Source: Clostridia bacterium (GTDB taxonomy: Bacteria; Bacillota; Clostridia; Monoglobales; Firm-18). From it: 16,358 nucleotides of DNA. Both the position numbers and the translations under genes were made by a program. Under the pieces are notes generated by a model. It saw only the letters and a list, made by a program, of their open reading frames with translations, was not told the origin of the DNA and did no database searches. Shown here one piece after another: positions 8,117 to 15,602 of this stretch (within the stretch, counting starts at the first letter, position 1; each line of letters begins with the position of its first letter). The stretch covers positions 1-16,358 of the forward strand of contig JAFQVC010000006.1 in assembly GCA_017408205.1 (NCBI GenBank), in the 5' to 3' direction.

Positions 8117-8543
8117 GGTGGTGAGCATGGCACTCTTCACAATTACAACTGCAACCCACAATAGGTGTTGGGTCTATGCCCTGTCTTTTATAATAATCTG
8201 CAAGACAGGAGCGAATTGCCTCCTCCGCTAAAACAGAGCAGTGCATTTTAACGGGCGGTAGTCCGTCCAATGCTTCCACAACTGCTTTGTTGGTAAGTTC
8301 AAGTGCCTCTTTGATAGTTTTTCCTTTTACAAGTTCTGTTGCCATACTGCTGGTTGCCACAGCGGCACCGCAACCGAAAGTCTTGAATTTTATATCTTTA
8401 ATGATATCGTCTTCAATAAACATATATATTTTCATAATATCGCCGCATTTAGCGTTACCTACTTCACCTACGGCGTTTGCATTTTCAAGTTCTCCAACAT
8501 TTCTGGGATTTGAAAAATGGTCCATTACTTTTTCACTGTACAT
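8109..8543 (-). CDS. nifU: Fe-S cluster assembly scaffold, IscU/NifU N-terminal type
   Basis: Scaffold on which NifS-derived sulfur and iron are built into a cluster for transfer to client proteins. In the 144 residues the three ligand cysteines are C33 (NAKCGD, with D35), C58 (TFGCGAAVATSS) and C102 (MHCSVLAEEAI). The single domain lacks the ferredoxin and C-terminal thioredoxin-like domains of full NifU, and the HscA-binding LPPVK is present as GLPPVKMHC. The end is unusual: residues 131-143 add four cysteines and four histidines (C131, C133, C135, C138, H139, H141-H143), a likely metal-binding tail. ATG at 8543 follows the nifS stop by one base, with an AAAGGGAAG ribosome site inside nifS. 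Confidence 0.93.
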   Translation of the reverse strand: MYSEKVMDHFSNPRNVGELENANAVGEVGNAKCGDIMKIYMFIEDDIIKDIKFKTFGCGAAVATSSMATELVKGKTIKEALELTNKAVVEALDGLPPVKMHCSVLAEEAIRSCLADYYKRQGIDPTPIVGCSCNCEECHAHHHE

Positions 8544-8544
8544 A

Positions 8545-9717
8545 TTATTTCTTCCCTTTCAAATAATCTTCGTACAAAGGAGACATATCTCTTAACCTTT
8601 GCACAATCTTTACTAATTCTTCTATAATCTTGTCAACTTCCTCTGACGTATTTCTGTGTGAGAATGACGCTCTTAGTGAGCCGTGAGCAATGGCGTGAGG
8701 AAGACCTATTGCTAAAAGCACGTGTGAGGGGTCTAAAGAACCGCTTGTACAAGCAGAGCCGCTTGACGCCGCAATACCCACCAAATCAAGGGATAATAAT
8801 AAACTTTCACCCTCAATAAACTCAAAAGATATATTTGCATTTCCGGGAAGTCTTTCTGTTCTGCTTCCGTTTAATCTGCAATGCTCTATTTTGGAAAGTA
8901 CGCCGTCAATAAAGCGTTCTCTTAATTCATAGCACTTTTTCATATTGGCATCAAGATTTTCTACTGCAATTTTAAGTGCTGTAGCCATACCAACGATACC
9001 TGCAACATTTTCTGTTCCTGCACGTCTGTTTCTTTCCTGAGCACCGCCGTACATAAGTTGGCTTAACCATGTGCCTGTTTTAACATACAAAAAGCCGACG
9101 CCTTTCGGGCCCTCAAATTTATGTGCGGATACAGAAAGCAGATTAACTCCCAAATCTTCCACGTTTACGGGAATATGCCCTACTGCCTGTACTGCGTCTG
9201 TATGAAAAACAATGTTGTTCTCTTTTGCAATCTGTGCAATTTCTTTTATTGGCTGAATTGTGCCGATTTCGTTATTTGCCATCATTATTGAAATAAGAGT
9301 AGTTTCGGGAGTGATGGCGTTTTTAACGTCATCAACGCTAACCAAACCATCGCTGTTAACGGGAATATAAGTAACTGTAAAACCCTCTTTTTCCAACTGC
9401 TGGAAACAATGCAAAACTGCGTGATGCTCAATTACGGAGGTAATTAAATGTTTACCCTTTTTTACATTTTTTCGTGCTGCACCGAAAATTGCCCAGTTAT
9501 CCGCTTCGCTTCCGCAACCGGTAAAAAATATTTCACCGGGTTTTGCACCGATTAAACCGGCAATTGTCTCTCTTGCATTTTCAATTACCGCTCTGTTTTG
9601 CTGACCAAAACTGTATATAGAAGAAGCATTTCCGTAACAGTCCGTTAAATACGGCATCATACTGTCTAACACTTCTTTACTCATTTTTGTTGTTGCTGCA
9701 TTATCAACATATATCAA
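8545..9717 (-). CDS. nifS: Cysteine desulfurase, NifS/IscS family
   Basis: PLP enzyme that takes sulfur from cysteine as an enzyme persulfide and hands it to NifU and MnmA. The 390-residue protein shows YVDNAATT (3-10), the PLP-stacking histidine in EHHA (97-100), the PLP lysine K200 in SAHKFEGPKG, and the persulfide cysteine C323 in SSGSACTSGSLDPSHVL. The loop around C323 lacks the insertion/deletion pattern of SufS, so this is group I. The start is TTG at 9717: AAGGAGGG (9725-9732) lies 7 bp upstream and the next in-frame ATG would delete the conserved N-terminal strand. First gene behind a consensus promoter and followed by nifU, mnmA and pcrA. No iscR precedes it. Confidence 0.95.
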   Translation of the reverse strand: MIYVDNAATTKMSKEVLDSMMPYLTDCYGNASSIYSFGQQNRAVIENARETIAGLIGAKPGEIFFTGCGSEADNWAIFGAARKNVKKGKHLITSVIEHHAVLHCFQQLEKEGFTVTYIPVNSDGLVSVDDVKNAITPETTLISIMMANNEIGTIQPIKEIAQIAKENNIVFHTDAVQAVGHIPVNVEDLGVNLLSVSAHKFEGPKGVGFLYVKTGTWLSQLMYGGAQERNRRAGTENVAGIVGMATALKIAVENLDANMKKCYELRERFIDGVLSKIEHCRLNGSRTERLPGNANISFEFIEGESLLLSLDLVGIAASSGSACTSGSLDPSHVLLAIGLPHAIAHGSLRASFSHRNTSEEVDKIIEELVKIVQRLRDMSPLYEDYLKGKK

Positions 9718-9742
9718 TTTTTAACCCTCCTTGCCACTTATA

Positions 9743-9771
9743 ATAATACACCTTTTTCTATAATTAGTCAA
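9743..9771 (-). promoter_or_regulatory. Sigma-A-type promoter of nifS-nifU-mnmA-pcrA
   Basis: On the minus strand TTGACT (9766-9771) and TATTAT (9743-9748) are separated by exactly 17 bp. Initiation would fall near 9736, giving a leader of about 20 nt with little beyond the AAGGAGGG ribosome site. It lies in the 77-bp gap after mnmG, so the sulfur/Fe-S genes need not depend on the mnmEG transcript. I see no clear IscR-like palindrome overlapping it. Confidence 0.8.
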
Positions 9772-9794
9772 CTAAAAATGCACCGCTATTTATA

Positions 9795-11660
9795 TTATTT
9801 ACCAAGATGTACTAATAATACTGCAATATCTGCAGGGGATACTCCTGAAATACGTGATGCCTGTCCCACAGAAGTTGGCTTAAACTGATTTAACTTCTGT
9901 CTTGCTTCAATTCTTAAGCCGTAAACATCGTCATAATTTAAAGTTTCAGGTATCTTTTTGTTATCTAACTTTTTAACTGCCTCTGCCTGTTCTGTCTGTC
10001 TTTTTATATACCCCTCGTATTTAACTGTAATCTCTATCTGGTTTGCAATAACTTTGGGATAATTTGGGAAATTGTCGTCGATTTCACTTAAAGACTGGTA
10101 AGTAAGTTCAGGACGGCGTACCAACTCAACAAGGTGAATACCTGTTGAAATTTCGGTACTTCCGTACTTTCTAAGATACTCGTTAACCTTTGCACTTGGT
10201 GAGGCAGTCTGCTTTTCAAGGCGCTTTATTTCCTTTTCAATAGCGGATTTCATATCAAGAAACTTCTCGTATCTCTCATCAGTTATAAGTCCTATTTCCT
10301 TGCCGTAAGGGGTAAGGCGTATGTCTGCATTATCCTGCCTTAATAAAAGCCGATGTTCTGCCCTTGCAGTCATCATTCTGTAGGGCTCGTTAGTTCCTTT
10401 TGTTACCAAATCGTCAATAAGAACGCCTATATACGCCTCTGCTCTTGACAGAACAAAAGGAGTTTGTCCCTTTATCTTTCGTGCGGCATTTATTCCTGCC
10501 ATAAGACCTTGTGCCGCCGCTTCCTCGTACCCTGAACTTCCGTTAAACTGCCCTGCACCATACAGTCCTGAAATCTCTTTGAATTCCAGTGTTGGCAACA
10601 ACTGTGTGGGGTCAATGCAGTCGTACTCAATAGCATACGCCGTTCTCATAAGATGCACATTTTCAAGTCCCGGTATTGTTCGTAAAAATGCCACCTGCAC
10701 GTCTTCGGGAAGGGACGAAGAAAGTCCCTGAACGTATATTTCATTAGTATCAAGTCCCATCGGCTCTAAAAAGAACTGGTGTCTTGGCTTGTCGGAAAAT
10801 CTTACTATTTTGTCTTCTATTGACGGACAGTACCTTGGTCCTATTCCCTTTATATTACCGCTGTAAAGTGGTGAACGGTGCAGGTTTTGTCTTATTACGT
10901 TATGAGTTTCCTCGTTGGTATAAGACAAATAGCAATCCACTTTGTTTTCTCCCACTTTTGTAGTCTCAAAAGAGAACGGTACAATGTCGTCGTCACCGTG
11001 TTGTACTTCAAACTTGGAAAAATCAACTGTGTTGGCGTTTACCCTTGCAGGAGTACCTGTTTTAAAACGCATTAGTTTTACGCCCATTTCAAGCAAACTG
11101 TCAGTCATTTTTGTAGCAGGGAACATTCCGTCGGGACCGCCCTCATAAGAAACGTCACCTATAATTATTCTGCCGCCCAGATATGTTCCGCTTGCAATTA
11201 TTACTGCTTTTACATTATAAACTGCGCCTGTGTGGGACACTACCCCTGTAACTTTATTACCCTCGTGAAGTATTTCAACAACTTCTCCCTGTTTTATATA
11301 CAGGTTTTCCTGCTTTTCCAAAGTGTCCTTCATATACATTTTGTATCTTTGTCTGTCTGACTGGACACGAAGTGAATAAACTGCAGGACCTTTTCCCTTG
11401 TTTAACATTCGGGACTGGATAAATGTAGCGTCTGCCGCTTTACCCATCTCACCGCCAAGGGAATCAATCTCTCTTACAAGATGTCCTTTTGCAGTACCGC
11501 CGATACTGGGGTTACAGGGCATATTTCCTATACTGTCTAAATTTATTGCAAATACTATGGTTTTAAGACCAAGTCGTGCACAGGCAAGAGCCGCTTCGCA
11601 ACCTGCGTGTCCTGCTCCTACTACTGCTACGTCAAAATCTCCTGCTATGTATTTTTCCAT
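9795..11660 (-). CDS. mnmG: tRNA uridine-34 5-carboxymethylaminomethyl synthesis enzyme, FAD-binding subunit
   Basis: FAD protein (formerly GidA) that with MnmE builds the cmnm5 or nm5 group on C5 of wobble uridine. The 621 residues match the family. The dinucleotide loop [12 protein letters not shown] starts at residue 13; [21 protein letters not shown] (47-66) is a signature containing C49; the mid-protein [17 protein letters not shown] is the second conserved FAD segment; and the C-terminal part ([17 protein letters not shown]) is the tRNA/MnmE-binding domain. ATG at 11660 has AGGTGAG close upstream in the 8-bp gap after mnmE, as expected for tight mnmE-mnmG coupling. In many Firmicutes rsmG and the chromosome-partition genes follow; here nifS does. 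No strong terminator is visible in the 77 bp after the stop. Confidence 0.97.
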   Translation of the reverse strand: MEKYIAGDFDVAVVGAGHAGCEAALACARLGLKTIVFAINLDSIGNMPCNPSIGGTAKGHLVREIDSLGGEMGKAADATFIQSRMLNKGKGPAVYSLRVQSDRQRYKMYMKDTLEKQENLYIKQGEVVEILHEGNKVTGVVSHTGAVYNVKAVIIASGTYLGGRIIIGDVSYEGGPDGMFPATKMTDSLLEMGVKLMRFKTGTPARVNANTVDFSKFEVQHGDDDIVPFSFETTKVGENKVDCYLSYTNEETHNVIRQNLHRSPLYSGNIKGIGPRYCPSIEDKIVRFSDKPRHQFFLEPMGLDTNEIYVQGLSSSLPEDVQVAFLRTIPGLENVHLMRTAYAIEYDCIDPTQLLPTLEFKEISGLYGAGQFNGSSGYEEAAAQGLMAGINAARKIKGQTPFVLSRAEAYIGVLIDDLVTKGTNEPYRMMTARAEHRLLLRQDNADIRLTPYGKEIGLITDERYEKFLDMKSAIEKEIKRLEKQTASPSAKVNEYLRKYGSTEISTGIHLVELVRRPELTYQSLSEIDDNFPNYPKVIANQIEITVKYEGYIKRQTEQAEAVKKLDNKKIPETLNYDDVYGLRIEARQKLNQFKPTSVGQASRISGVSPADIAVLLVHLGK

Positions 11661-11668
11661 CTTCTCAC

Positions 11669-13006
11669 CTATTTTCCTACACAGAATTTTGAAAATATAT
11701 TGTCTATAATCTCTTCGCTTACCGTTTCTCCACCAATTTCGCCCAACGCGGAAATGGAAAGTTCAACACTGCTTAACACTATGTCAAAGGGCGCAAATGC
11801 ACCAATATCCTTTAGTGCCTCACCTATTAAGGTGTTTGCTCTTATAAGGCATTCCTTGTGTCTTGGGTTTGTTACTACCGCTTTTTCCTTTATATCTATC
11901 TGTCCGTATTTTTCGTATATCAAATCGTAAAGACCGTCAAATCCCTCTGCATTTTTTGCAGATACTACTACACATCCTAAGTATCCGTGGCTGTCAATTT
12001 TTTGTTGTGCAAGGTCAGATTTATTAATTACAAGCAAGGTTTTTTTCTTATCTACCATATTTGCAATTTCTGTTTCCTCTGCCGTCATTCCCTTGTTACC
12101 GTCAACAACAAAAAATACGATGTCTGCTTTCTCCAGTGTTTCTTTTGAACGCTTTATACCTATTTGTTCAATGGTGTCATCGCTTTCCCTTATACCTGCA
12201 GTGTCAAATAAATTAAGTTTTAAGCCTCTTATATTAACCGCAGTTTCCAGTACGTCTCTTGTTGTGCCCTCTATATTTGTAACTATTGCTCTGTCCTCAC
12301 CCAGTATTGCATTTAAAAGACTTGATTTCCCCGCATTTGGTGAGCCGACTATTGCCACATTTACACCGTCACTGATAATTCTGCCGTTATCTGAAGTTCT
12401 GATTAGTTTCTCCGTTTCGTTTAAGCAATGTTTTAAAATATCAGTCAACTCGTCATATTCCATTGGCTCTACGCCCTCTTCGGAATAATCCATTGTAGCC
12501 ATAACGTGTGCAGTTGCATCAATCAGTTTCTGGCGAAGAGTCGATATTTCTCCCGACAACGCCTTATCAAGTTGAGATGCGGCAACTGTAACCTGCTTTT
12601 CAGTTTGTGCATTTATAAGGTCAGCAACCGCCTCTGCCTGAGACAAGTCCATCTTGCCGTTTAAAAAAGCACGTTTGGTAAATTCACCGGGACCTGCAGG
12701 TACTGCACCTCTTTTATACACAGCGTCAAGGACTGTTTTGCATACTGCAATACCTCCGTGACAATGGAATTCCACCACGTCTTCACCTGTGTAACTGTTC
12801 GGTGCTTTAAACACACATACAAGAGCATTATCAACGGTTTCGTTATTTACTTTTATTTTACCAAGGTGCATTTTATGGCTTTCCATAGTTTTTACATCTT
12901 TACCGAAAAACAGTTCTGATGCAATTTCTACTGCCTTTTCCCCTGATATTCTTATTATTCCTATACCACCTGTCATATTAGGTGTGGCAATTGCTGCAAT
13001 AGTCAT
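11669..13006 (-). CDS. mnmE: tRNA modification GTPase MnmE
   Basis: Dimeric, potassium-activated GTPase that binds a formyl-folate cofactor and works with MnmG on the wobble uridine. In order: the N-terminal folate-binding domain ([21 protein letters not shown], and [23 protein letters not shown] at 105-127), a helical domain, and an inserted G domain. The G domain has G1 GSPNAGKS (221-228), GTTRD (247-251), G3 DTAG (268-271) and G4 NKSD (328-331). The protein ends in FCVGK with the conserved cysteine C442, so all family landmarks are intact at 445 residues. ATG at 13006 follows GAGAGGG at good spacing. It lies downstream of an unusual structured element rather than directly after jag, so its expression may be separately controlled. 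Confidence 0.97.
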   Translation of the reverse strand: MTIAAIATPNMTGGIGIIRISGEKAVEIASELFFGKDVKTMESHKMHLGKIKVNNETVDNALVCVFKAPNSYTGEDVVEFHCHGGIAVCKTVLDAVYKRGAVPAGPGEFTKRAFLNGKMDLSQAEAVADLINAQTEKQVTVAASQLDKALSGEISTLRQKLIDATAHVMATMDYSEEGVEPMEYDELTDILKHCLNETEKLIRTSDNGRIISDGVNVAIVGSPNAGKSSLLNAILGEDRAIVTNIEGTTRDVLETAVNIRGLKLNLFDTAGIRESDDTIEQIGIKRSKETLEKADIVFFVVDGNKGMTAEETEIANMVDKKKTLLVINKSDLAQQKIDSHGYLGCVVVSAKNAEGFDGLYDLIYEKYGQIDIKEKAVVTNPRHKECLIRANTLIGEALKDIGAFAPFDIVLSSVELSISALGEIGGETVSEEIIDNIFSKFCVGK

Positions 13007-13030
13007 ATTTTTTCCCTCTCAAAAAACGAA

Positions 13031-13129
13031 GCCGTCTTAAAATAGCAAAACCCAATAAAAGTGCCTGTGCACATTTTTTGGCTTTATCCCCTGCGTAAAT
13101 TTTACGCACCTTCACTATTTCGAGACGGC
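13031..13129 (-). other. Structured intergenic element: long inverted repeat enclosing two hairpins (possible RNA or mobile palindromic repeat)
   Basis: Arms 13031-13045 and 13115-13129 pair over 15 bp with two imperfect positions (GCCGTCT/AGACGGC core). Inside are two independent hairpins: 13052-13064 with 13069-13081 (13 bp, two mismatches, loop CTGT or its complement) and a perfect TGCGTAAA/TTTACGCA pair at 13092-13108 with a one-base centre. Together they make a three-way-junction fold. On the minus strand the outer stem is followed by TTCGTTTTTTG, so the whole can act as an intrinsic terminator or attenuator ahead of mnmE. It matches no riboswitch family that I can recognise. The alternative is a dispersed palindromic repeat or MITE inserted here; I see no clear target-site duplication. 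Confidence 0.6.
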
Positions 13130-13138
13130 CTTAAATAT

Positions 13139-13912
13139 TTATTTTTTGTACATTACAACTACTCGGCGGTTTGGCTCTTCCCCAACGCTTTTTGTTTTAA
13201 TGTTTGGTTTATCCTGCAATGCAGAATGAATAATTCTTCTTTCATAAGGATTCATTGGCTCAAAAGACATATCCTTGCGGTATTTTGTTGCTTTTGCAGC
13301 CATACTGTTTGCAAGGCGTACAAGTGTTTCCTGTCTTTTTGCGCGGTATGTTTCTGAATCAACGATTATTCTGCAGTAATCGTCACCTTTACGTTTTTTA
13401 TTAACATAAAGATTTGTTAAGTACTGAACAGAGTCCAATGTGTCGCCACGTCTGCCGATTAGTGTTCCTACGTCTTCGCCGTGTAAAACTACTTTTACAC
13501 AGTCTGTCTGTACTTCTGTTGTAGCAGTACAGTCAAGACCCATAGAACTGATTAAACCGTTTATGAATTCCAAAGCGGCAACTTCGCCGTGTTTTGCGGC
13601 CTCTTCTGTAACAGGTGCAGGAGCAGGTCTTTTCGGTTGCTCTTCTTCCTCTTTTGTTTCCACTTTCGGTTCTGCCTTTTTCTTTGGCTCTGCTTTCTTT
13701 TTTGGCTCTGCCTTTTTGGGCTGGGGTATTTCGGTAATGTCTTTTAGTGCTGCAACGATTTTTGCATCTTTTGCACCAAAACCGAACAGACCTTTTGAGC
13801 CTTCTTCTACTATTCGGACATTAATTCTGTCTCTTGTAGTATTAAAATGTTTCATTGCATTCATAACGGCTTCGTCAACCGTTTTTGCAACAAATTCTAT
13901 ACGTTCAGTCAT
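13139..13912 (-). CDS. jag: Jag/KhpB RNA-binding protein (Jag_N, KH, R3H domains)
   Basis: Single-stranded RNA-binding protein of the SpoIIIJ-associated family; in other Firmicutes KhpB pairs with KhpA and affects cell division and small RNAs. The Jag_N domain spans about residues 1-58 (IEFVAKTVDEAV, SKGLFGFGAKDAKI). A charged low-complexity linker (65-105) follows, then a KH domain with the GxxG loop IGRRGDTLDSVQYL (152-165), and an R3H domain with R225-xxx-H229 in ERRIIHSAL. The linker holds three exact copies of KKAEPK. The ATG at 13912 shares its A with the yidC stop (TAATG), with GAGGAG upstream inside yidC, so translation is probably coupled. Linkage to yidC is conserved in Firmicutes. 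Confidence 0.94.
   Translation of the reverse strand: MTERIEFVAKTVDEAVMNAMKHFNTTRDRINVRIVEEGSKGLFGFGAKDAKIVAALKDITEIPQPKKAEPKKKAEPKKKAEPKVETKEEEEQPKRPAPAPVTEEAAKHGEVAALEFINGLISSMGLDCTATTEVQTDCVKVVLHGEDVGTLIGRRGDTLDSVQYLTNLYVNKKRKGDDYCRIIVDSETYRAKRQETLVRLANSMAAKATKYRKDMSFEPMNPYERRIIHSALQDKPNIKTKSVGEEPNRRVVVMYKK
13664..13717 (-). repeat. Three tandem 18-bp units in the jag linker
   Basis: Three consecutive 18-bp units, each encoding KKAEPK, differing only at synonymous positions. They lie in the disordered linker between the Jag_N and KH domains. In-frame length variation by replication slippage would be tolerated here. Confidence 0.8.
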
Positions 13913-14802
13913 TATTTTCTCCTCTTTTTCTTTTGTGATGGGTGAACCGTTTGTTTTGGCTCGTTGGCTTTCGCCTCTTTTTCTTTTTCAATTTCTTTTT
14001 TCATTTTGTTATTCAAAAAGAATTGTTGTGCCATTCTTACTAAGTTACTGATTGTCCAGTAAAAACCAAGTGCTGCAGGTAAAGTGAATGCAAAAAATGC
14101 TGTCATAAACGGCATAAATGTCTGCATAGACTTCATTGTGTTTGCAGTCTGGTCATTACCTGATGAATTTTGTGCAGATTGTGCAGTAGTCATTGCTGAC
14201 AGTGCATAAGTTGTAAGACCGCAAAGTACGGGAATTATCCAAAGTAGTGACGGAACTGAAATCTGAGGAACTTGTTCTAACGCCAGACCAAAGAAGTTAA
14301 AGTTAATAGTTCCTGCAGCGGCAGGCCATGCACTTCCCAACTGGTCAACCATAGAGAAAAGTGCAATTTCAGAAGTAACTGCTTTACCTGTAATTTCTTT
14401 TCCCAATTCCATTAAATTGCTTATTACTTCAGGAGTAAAGCCCGAAGCCGGTCCAAACATATAAGTAAGTGGTTTTAATACCGCCTGATACAAAATAAGA
14501 ATAATGGGTAATTGTATCAAAAGGGGTAAGCATCCGCTCATAGGATTAATGTTATATTCTTTATAAAGCTTCATCATTTCCTGACTTTGCTTTTCTTTGT
14601 CATACTCATATTTTTTCTGAATTTCAACCATTTTAGGCTGAATTTTCTGCATAGCAACTGAAGACTTTTGTTGTTTTATATTAAGGGGCAACAACAACAT
14701 ATTGATTACAACTGTAAATATAATCAAAGCCCAACCGTAGTTGCCTGTTAAGTCATATAAAAACTTCAAAAATGCTCCGAACGGTTTTATAAATGTGCTC
14801 AT
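13912..14802 (-). CDS. yidC: Membrane protein insertase YidC (short Gram-positive type)
   Basis: Inserts proteins into the cytoplasmic membrane, alone or with SecYEG. In this 296-residue form, transmembrane segments are expected at about 22-40, 91-113, 183-203, 229-243 and 244-262. A cytoplasmic helical hairpin (KQQKSSVAMQKIQPKMVEIQ onward, 43-88) follows the first, with NPMSGCLPLLIQLPI (86-100) leading into the second. The basic tail KKKRRK suits ribosome contact. There is no lipobox cysteine near the N-terminus, unlike Bacillus SpoIIIJ. The position of the conserved groove arginine (RLILLPL in Bacillus) is N34 in INMLLLPL. The outer loop after segment 2 (about 114-180) is long. ATG at 14802 is chosen over a codon at 14838 because GGAGG (14807-14811) precedes it and the upstream option runs into the yidD region. 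Confidence 0.93.
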   Translation of the reverse strand: MSTFIKPFGAFLKFLYDLTGNYGWALIIFTVVINMLLLPLNIKQQKSSVAMQKIQPKMVEIQKKYEYDKEKQSQEMMKLYKEYNINPMSGCLPLLIQLPIILILYQAVLKPLTYMFGPASGFTPEVISNLMELGKEITGKAVTSEIALFSMVDQLGSAWPAAAGTINFNFFGLALEQVPQISVPSLLWIIPVLCGLTTYALSAMTTAQSAQNSSGNDQTANTMKSMQTFMPFMTAFFAFTLPAALGFYWTISNLVRMAQQFFLNNKMKKEIEKEKEAKANEPKQTVHPSQKKKRRK

Positions 14803-14821
14803 ATTTCCTCCAAAATAAGTA

Positions 14822-15031
14822 TCACGGTACAGGGTCATACCCGCCTTTATTCCAAGGATGACAACGGCAAATCCGTTTTACAGACATCCATCCGCCTTTT
14901 AATGCGCCGTATTTTTCTACCGCCTCAAGGCAATAAGCCGAGCAGGTGGGATAAAATCTGCAACAAGGTTTTTTTAGTGGCGAAATGAACTTTTGATAAA
15001 ATTTAATCAGTGATACTATCAGTTTTTTCAT
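14822..15031 (-). CDS. yidD: Membrane protein insertion efficiency factor YidD
   Basis: Small basic protein of the inner membrane face that assists YidC-dependent insertion. The 69 residues show the family pattern: [10 protein letters not shown] (11-20), [20 protein letters not shown] (23-42), and the C-terminal [13 protein letters not shown]. The start is the ATG at 15031 ([15 protein letters not shown]); an in-frame TTG at 15055 would add eight atypical residues. It overlaps the end of rnpA by 29 bp in another frame and has no convincing ribosome binding site, so it is probably translated by coupling. yidC begins 19 bp after its stop. Confidence 0.92.
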   Translation of the reverse strand: MKKLIVSLIKFYQKFISPLKKPCCRFYPTCSAYCLEAVEKYGALKGGWMSVKRICRCHPWNKGGYDPVP

Positions 15032-15368
15032 TGTCAAATAAATCTGCTTTCTCAAGAGCCCTTAATATTTCCTGGTCAATACTGTAAAAATCAGCACCTA
15101 CAATTTTATGTTTTGCTGAAATTACCATATAATATCCCGTCTTTAATTTTTCTTCATAAAGTCGGAAACTTTCGTAAAGGAGCCGTCTTGCTCTGTTTCT
15201 CACTACCGCTTTCCCCAGTTTTGTGCTGACCGTAAATCCAAGACGGTTATAGGGCTTGTTATTGGATTTTTTGTAATACAAAGTAAAAAATTTACTGTGT
15301 ACCGTTTGACCTTTATAGTACAAACGACGGAAAATCGTATTTTGATTAAGTGAATAAGTCTTTTTCAT
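15003..15368 (-). CDS. rnpA: Ribonuclease P protein component
   Basis: Protein subunit of RNase P, which helps the catalytic RNA bind precursor tRNA and trim its 5' end. The 121 residues include the aromatic N-terminal [20 protein letters not shown] region that contacts the pre-tRNA leader, and the signature [22 protein letters not shown] with the RNR motif at residues 57-62. The ATG at 15368 (MKKTYSL) is preferred over an upstream codon at 15404: the longer version would run through the hairpin and add residues unlike the family. No Shine-Dalgarno sequence is visible ahead of 15368 and the gene follows a strong hairpin, both of which suggest low expression relative to rpmH. It overlaps yidD by 29 bp. 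Confidence 0.95.
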   Translation of the reverse strand: MKKTYSLNQNTIFRRLYYKGQTVHSKFFTLYYKKSNNKPYNRLGFTVSTKLGKAVVRNRARRLLYESFRLYEEKLKTGYYMVISAKHKIVGADFYSIDQEILRALEKADLFDNEKTDSITD

Positions 15369-15387
15369 AATTTTTAGTAAACAAAGC

Positions 15388-15419
15388 ACGGTTTGGACAA
15401 ACAATTATGTCCAAACCGT
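15388..15419 (-). terminator. Perfect 12-bp hairpin between rpmH and rnpA (attenuator or processing site)
   Basis: ACGGTTTGGACA (15388-15399) pairs perfectly with TGTCCAAACCGT (15408-15419) across an 8-nt loop. On the minus strand it is followed by GCTTTGTTTAC, an interrupted U-rich tract, so it would be at best a leaky terminator. It lies 14 bp after the rpmH stop and about 19 bp before the rnpA ATG, well placed to lower rnpA output or to be a processing site. Confidence 0.65.
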
Positions 15420-15433
15420 ACAGTAATTAATTA

Positions 15434-15568
15434 CTACGCTGAAATTTTTGCACGACCTTTTAAACGGCGACGTGCCAAAACTTTTCTTCCGTTGGCTGTT
15501 GACATTCTCTGTCTGAAGCCGTGAACTTTTTTTCTCTGACGTTTTTTAGGTTGATATGTCTGAAGCAT
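15434..15568 (-). CDS. rpmH: 50S ribosomal protein L34
   Basis: Small, highly basic protein of the large ribosomal subunit. The 44 residues translate as the canonical family sequence: [20 protein letters not shown] at the start, then [19 protein letters not shown] and a short KISA end. A near-ideal ribosome binding site, AAGGAGGT (15577-15584), lies 8 bp before the ATG, fitting a highly expressed gene. The stop is TAG. It is separated from tsf by only 34 bp with no obvious promoter or strong terminator. It is the first gene of the conserved rpmH-rnpA-yidD-yidC-jag-mnmEG block, but dnaA does not lie upstream. Confidence 0.97.
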   Translation of the reverse strand: MLQTYQPKKRQRKKVHGFRQRMSTANGRKVLARRRLKGRAKISA

Positions 15569-15602
15569 ACTTTTCTACCTCCTTATATTTCGTAAAGACA
15601 AA

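Noticed and set aside
9772..9794. Terminator after mnmG (AAATAGC/GCATTT with T-run on the minus strand)
   Set aside because: The stem is short, bulged and has a 3-nt loop; not strong enough to call.
13075..13110. Resemblance of ACGCAGGGG...AAAGCC (minus strand) to a c-di-GMP-I riboswitch core
   Set aside because: The conserved bulges, tetraloop and receptor of that family cannot be placed, and the surrounding stems differ.
13440..14051. A 203-codon plus-strand open frame across jag and yidC
   Set aside because: Low-complexity Ser/Phe-rich translation complementary to the repetitive jag linker; both true genes on the opposite strand are well supported.
15368..15404. Longer rnpA start at 15404
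   Set aside because: The added residues run through the hairpin and do not resemble RnpA; the MKKTYSL start at 15368 matches the family better.
15369..15602. Replication origin next to rpmH
   Set aside because: No cluster of TTATNCACA-like DnaA boxes or AT-rich unwinding element in these short gaps, and no dnaA.
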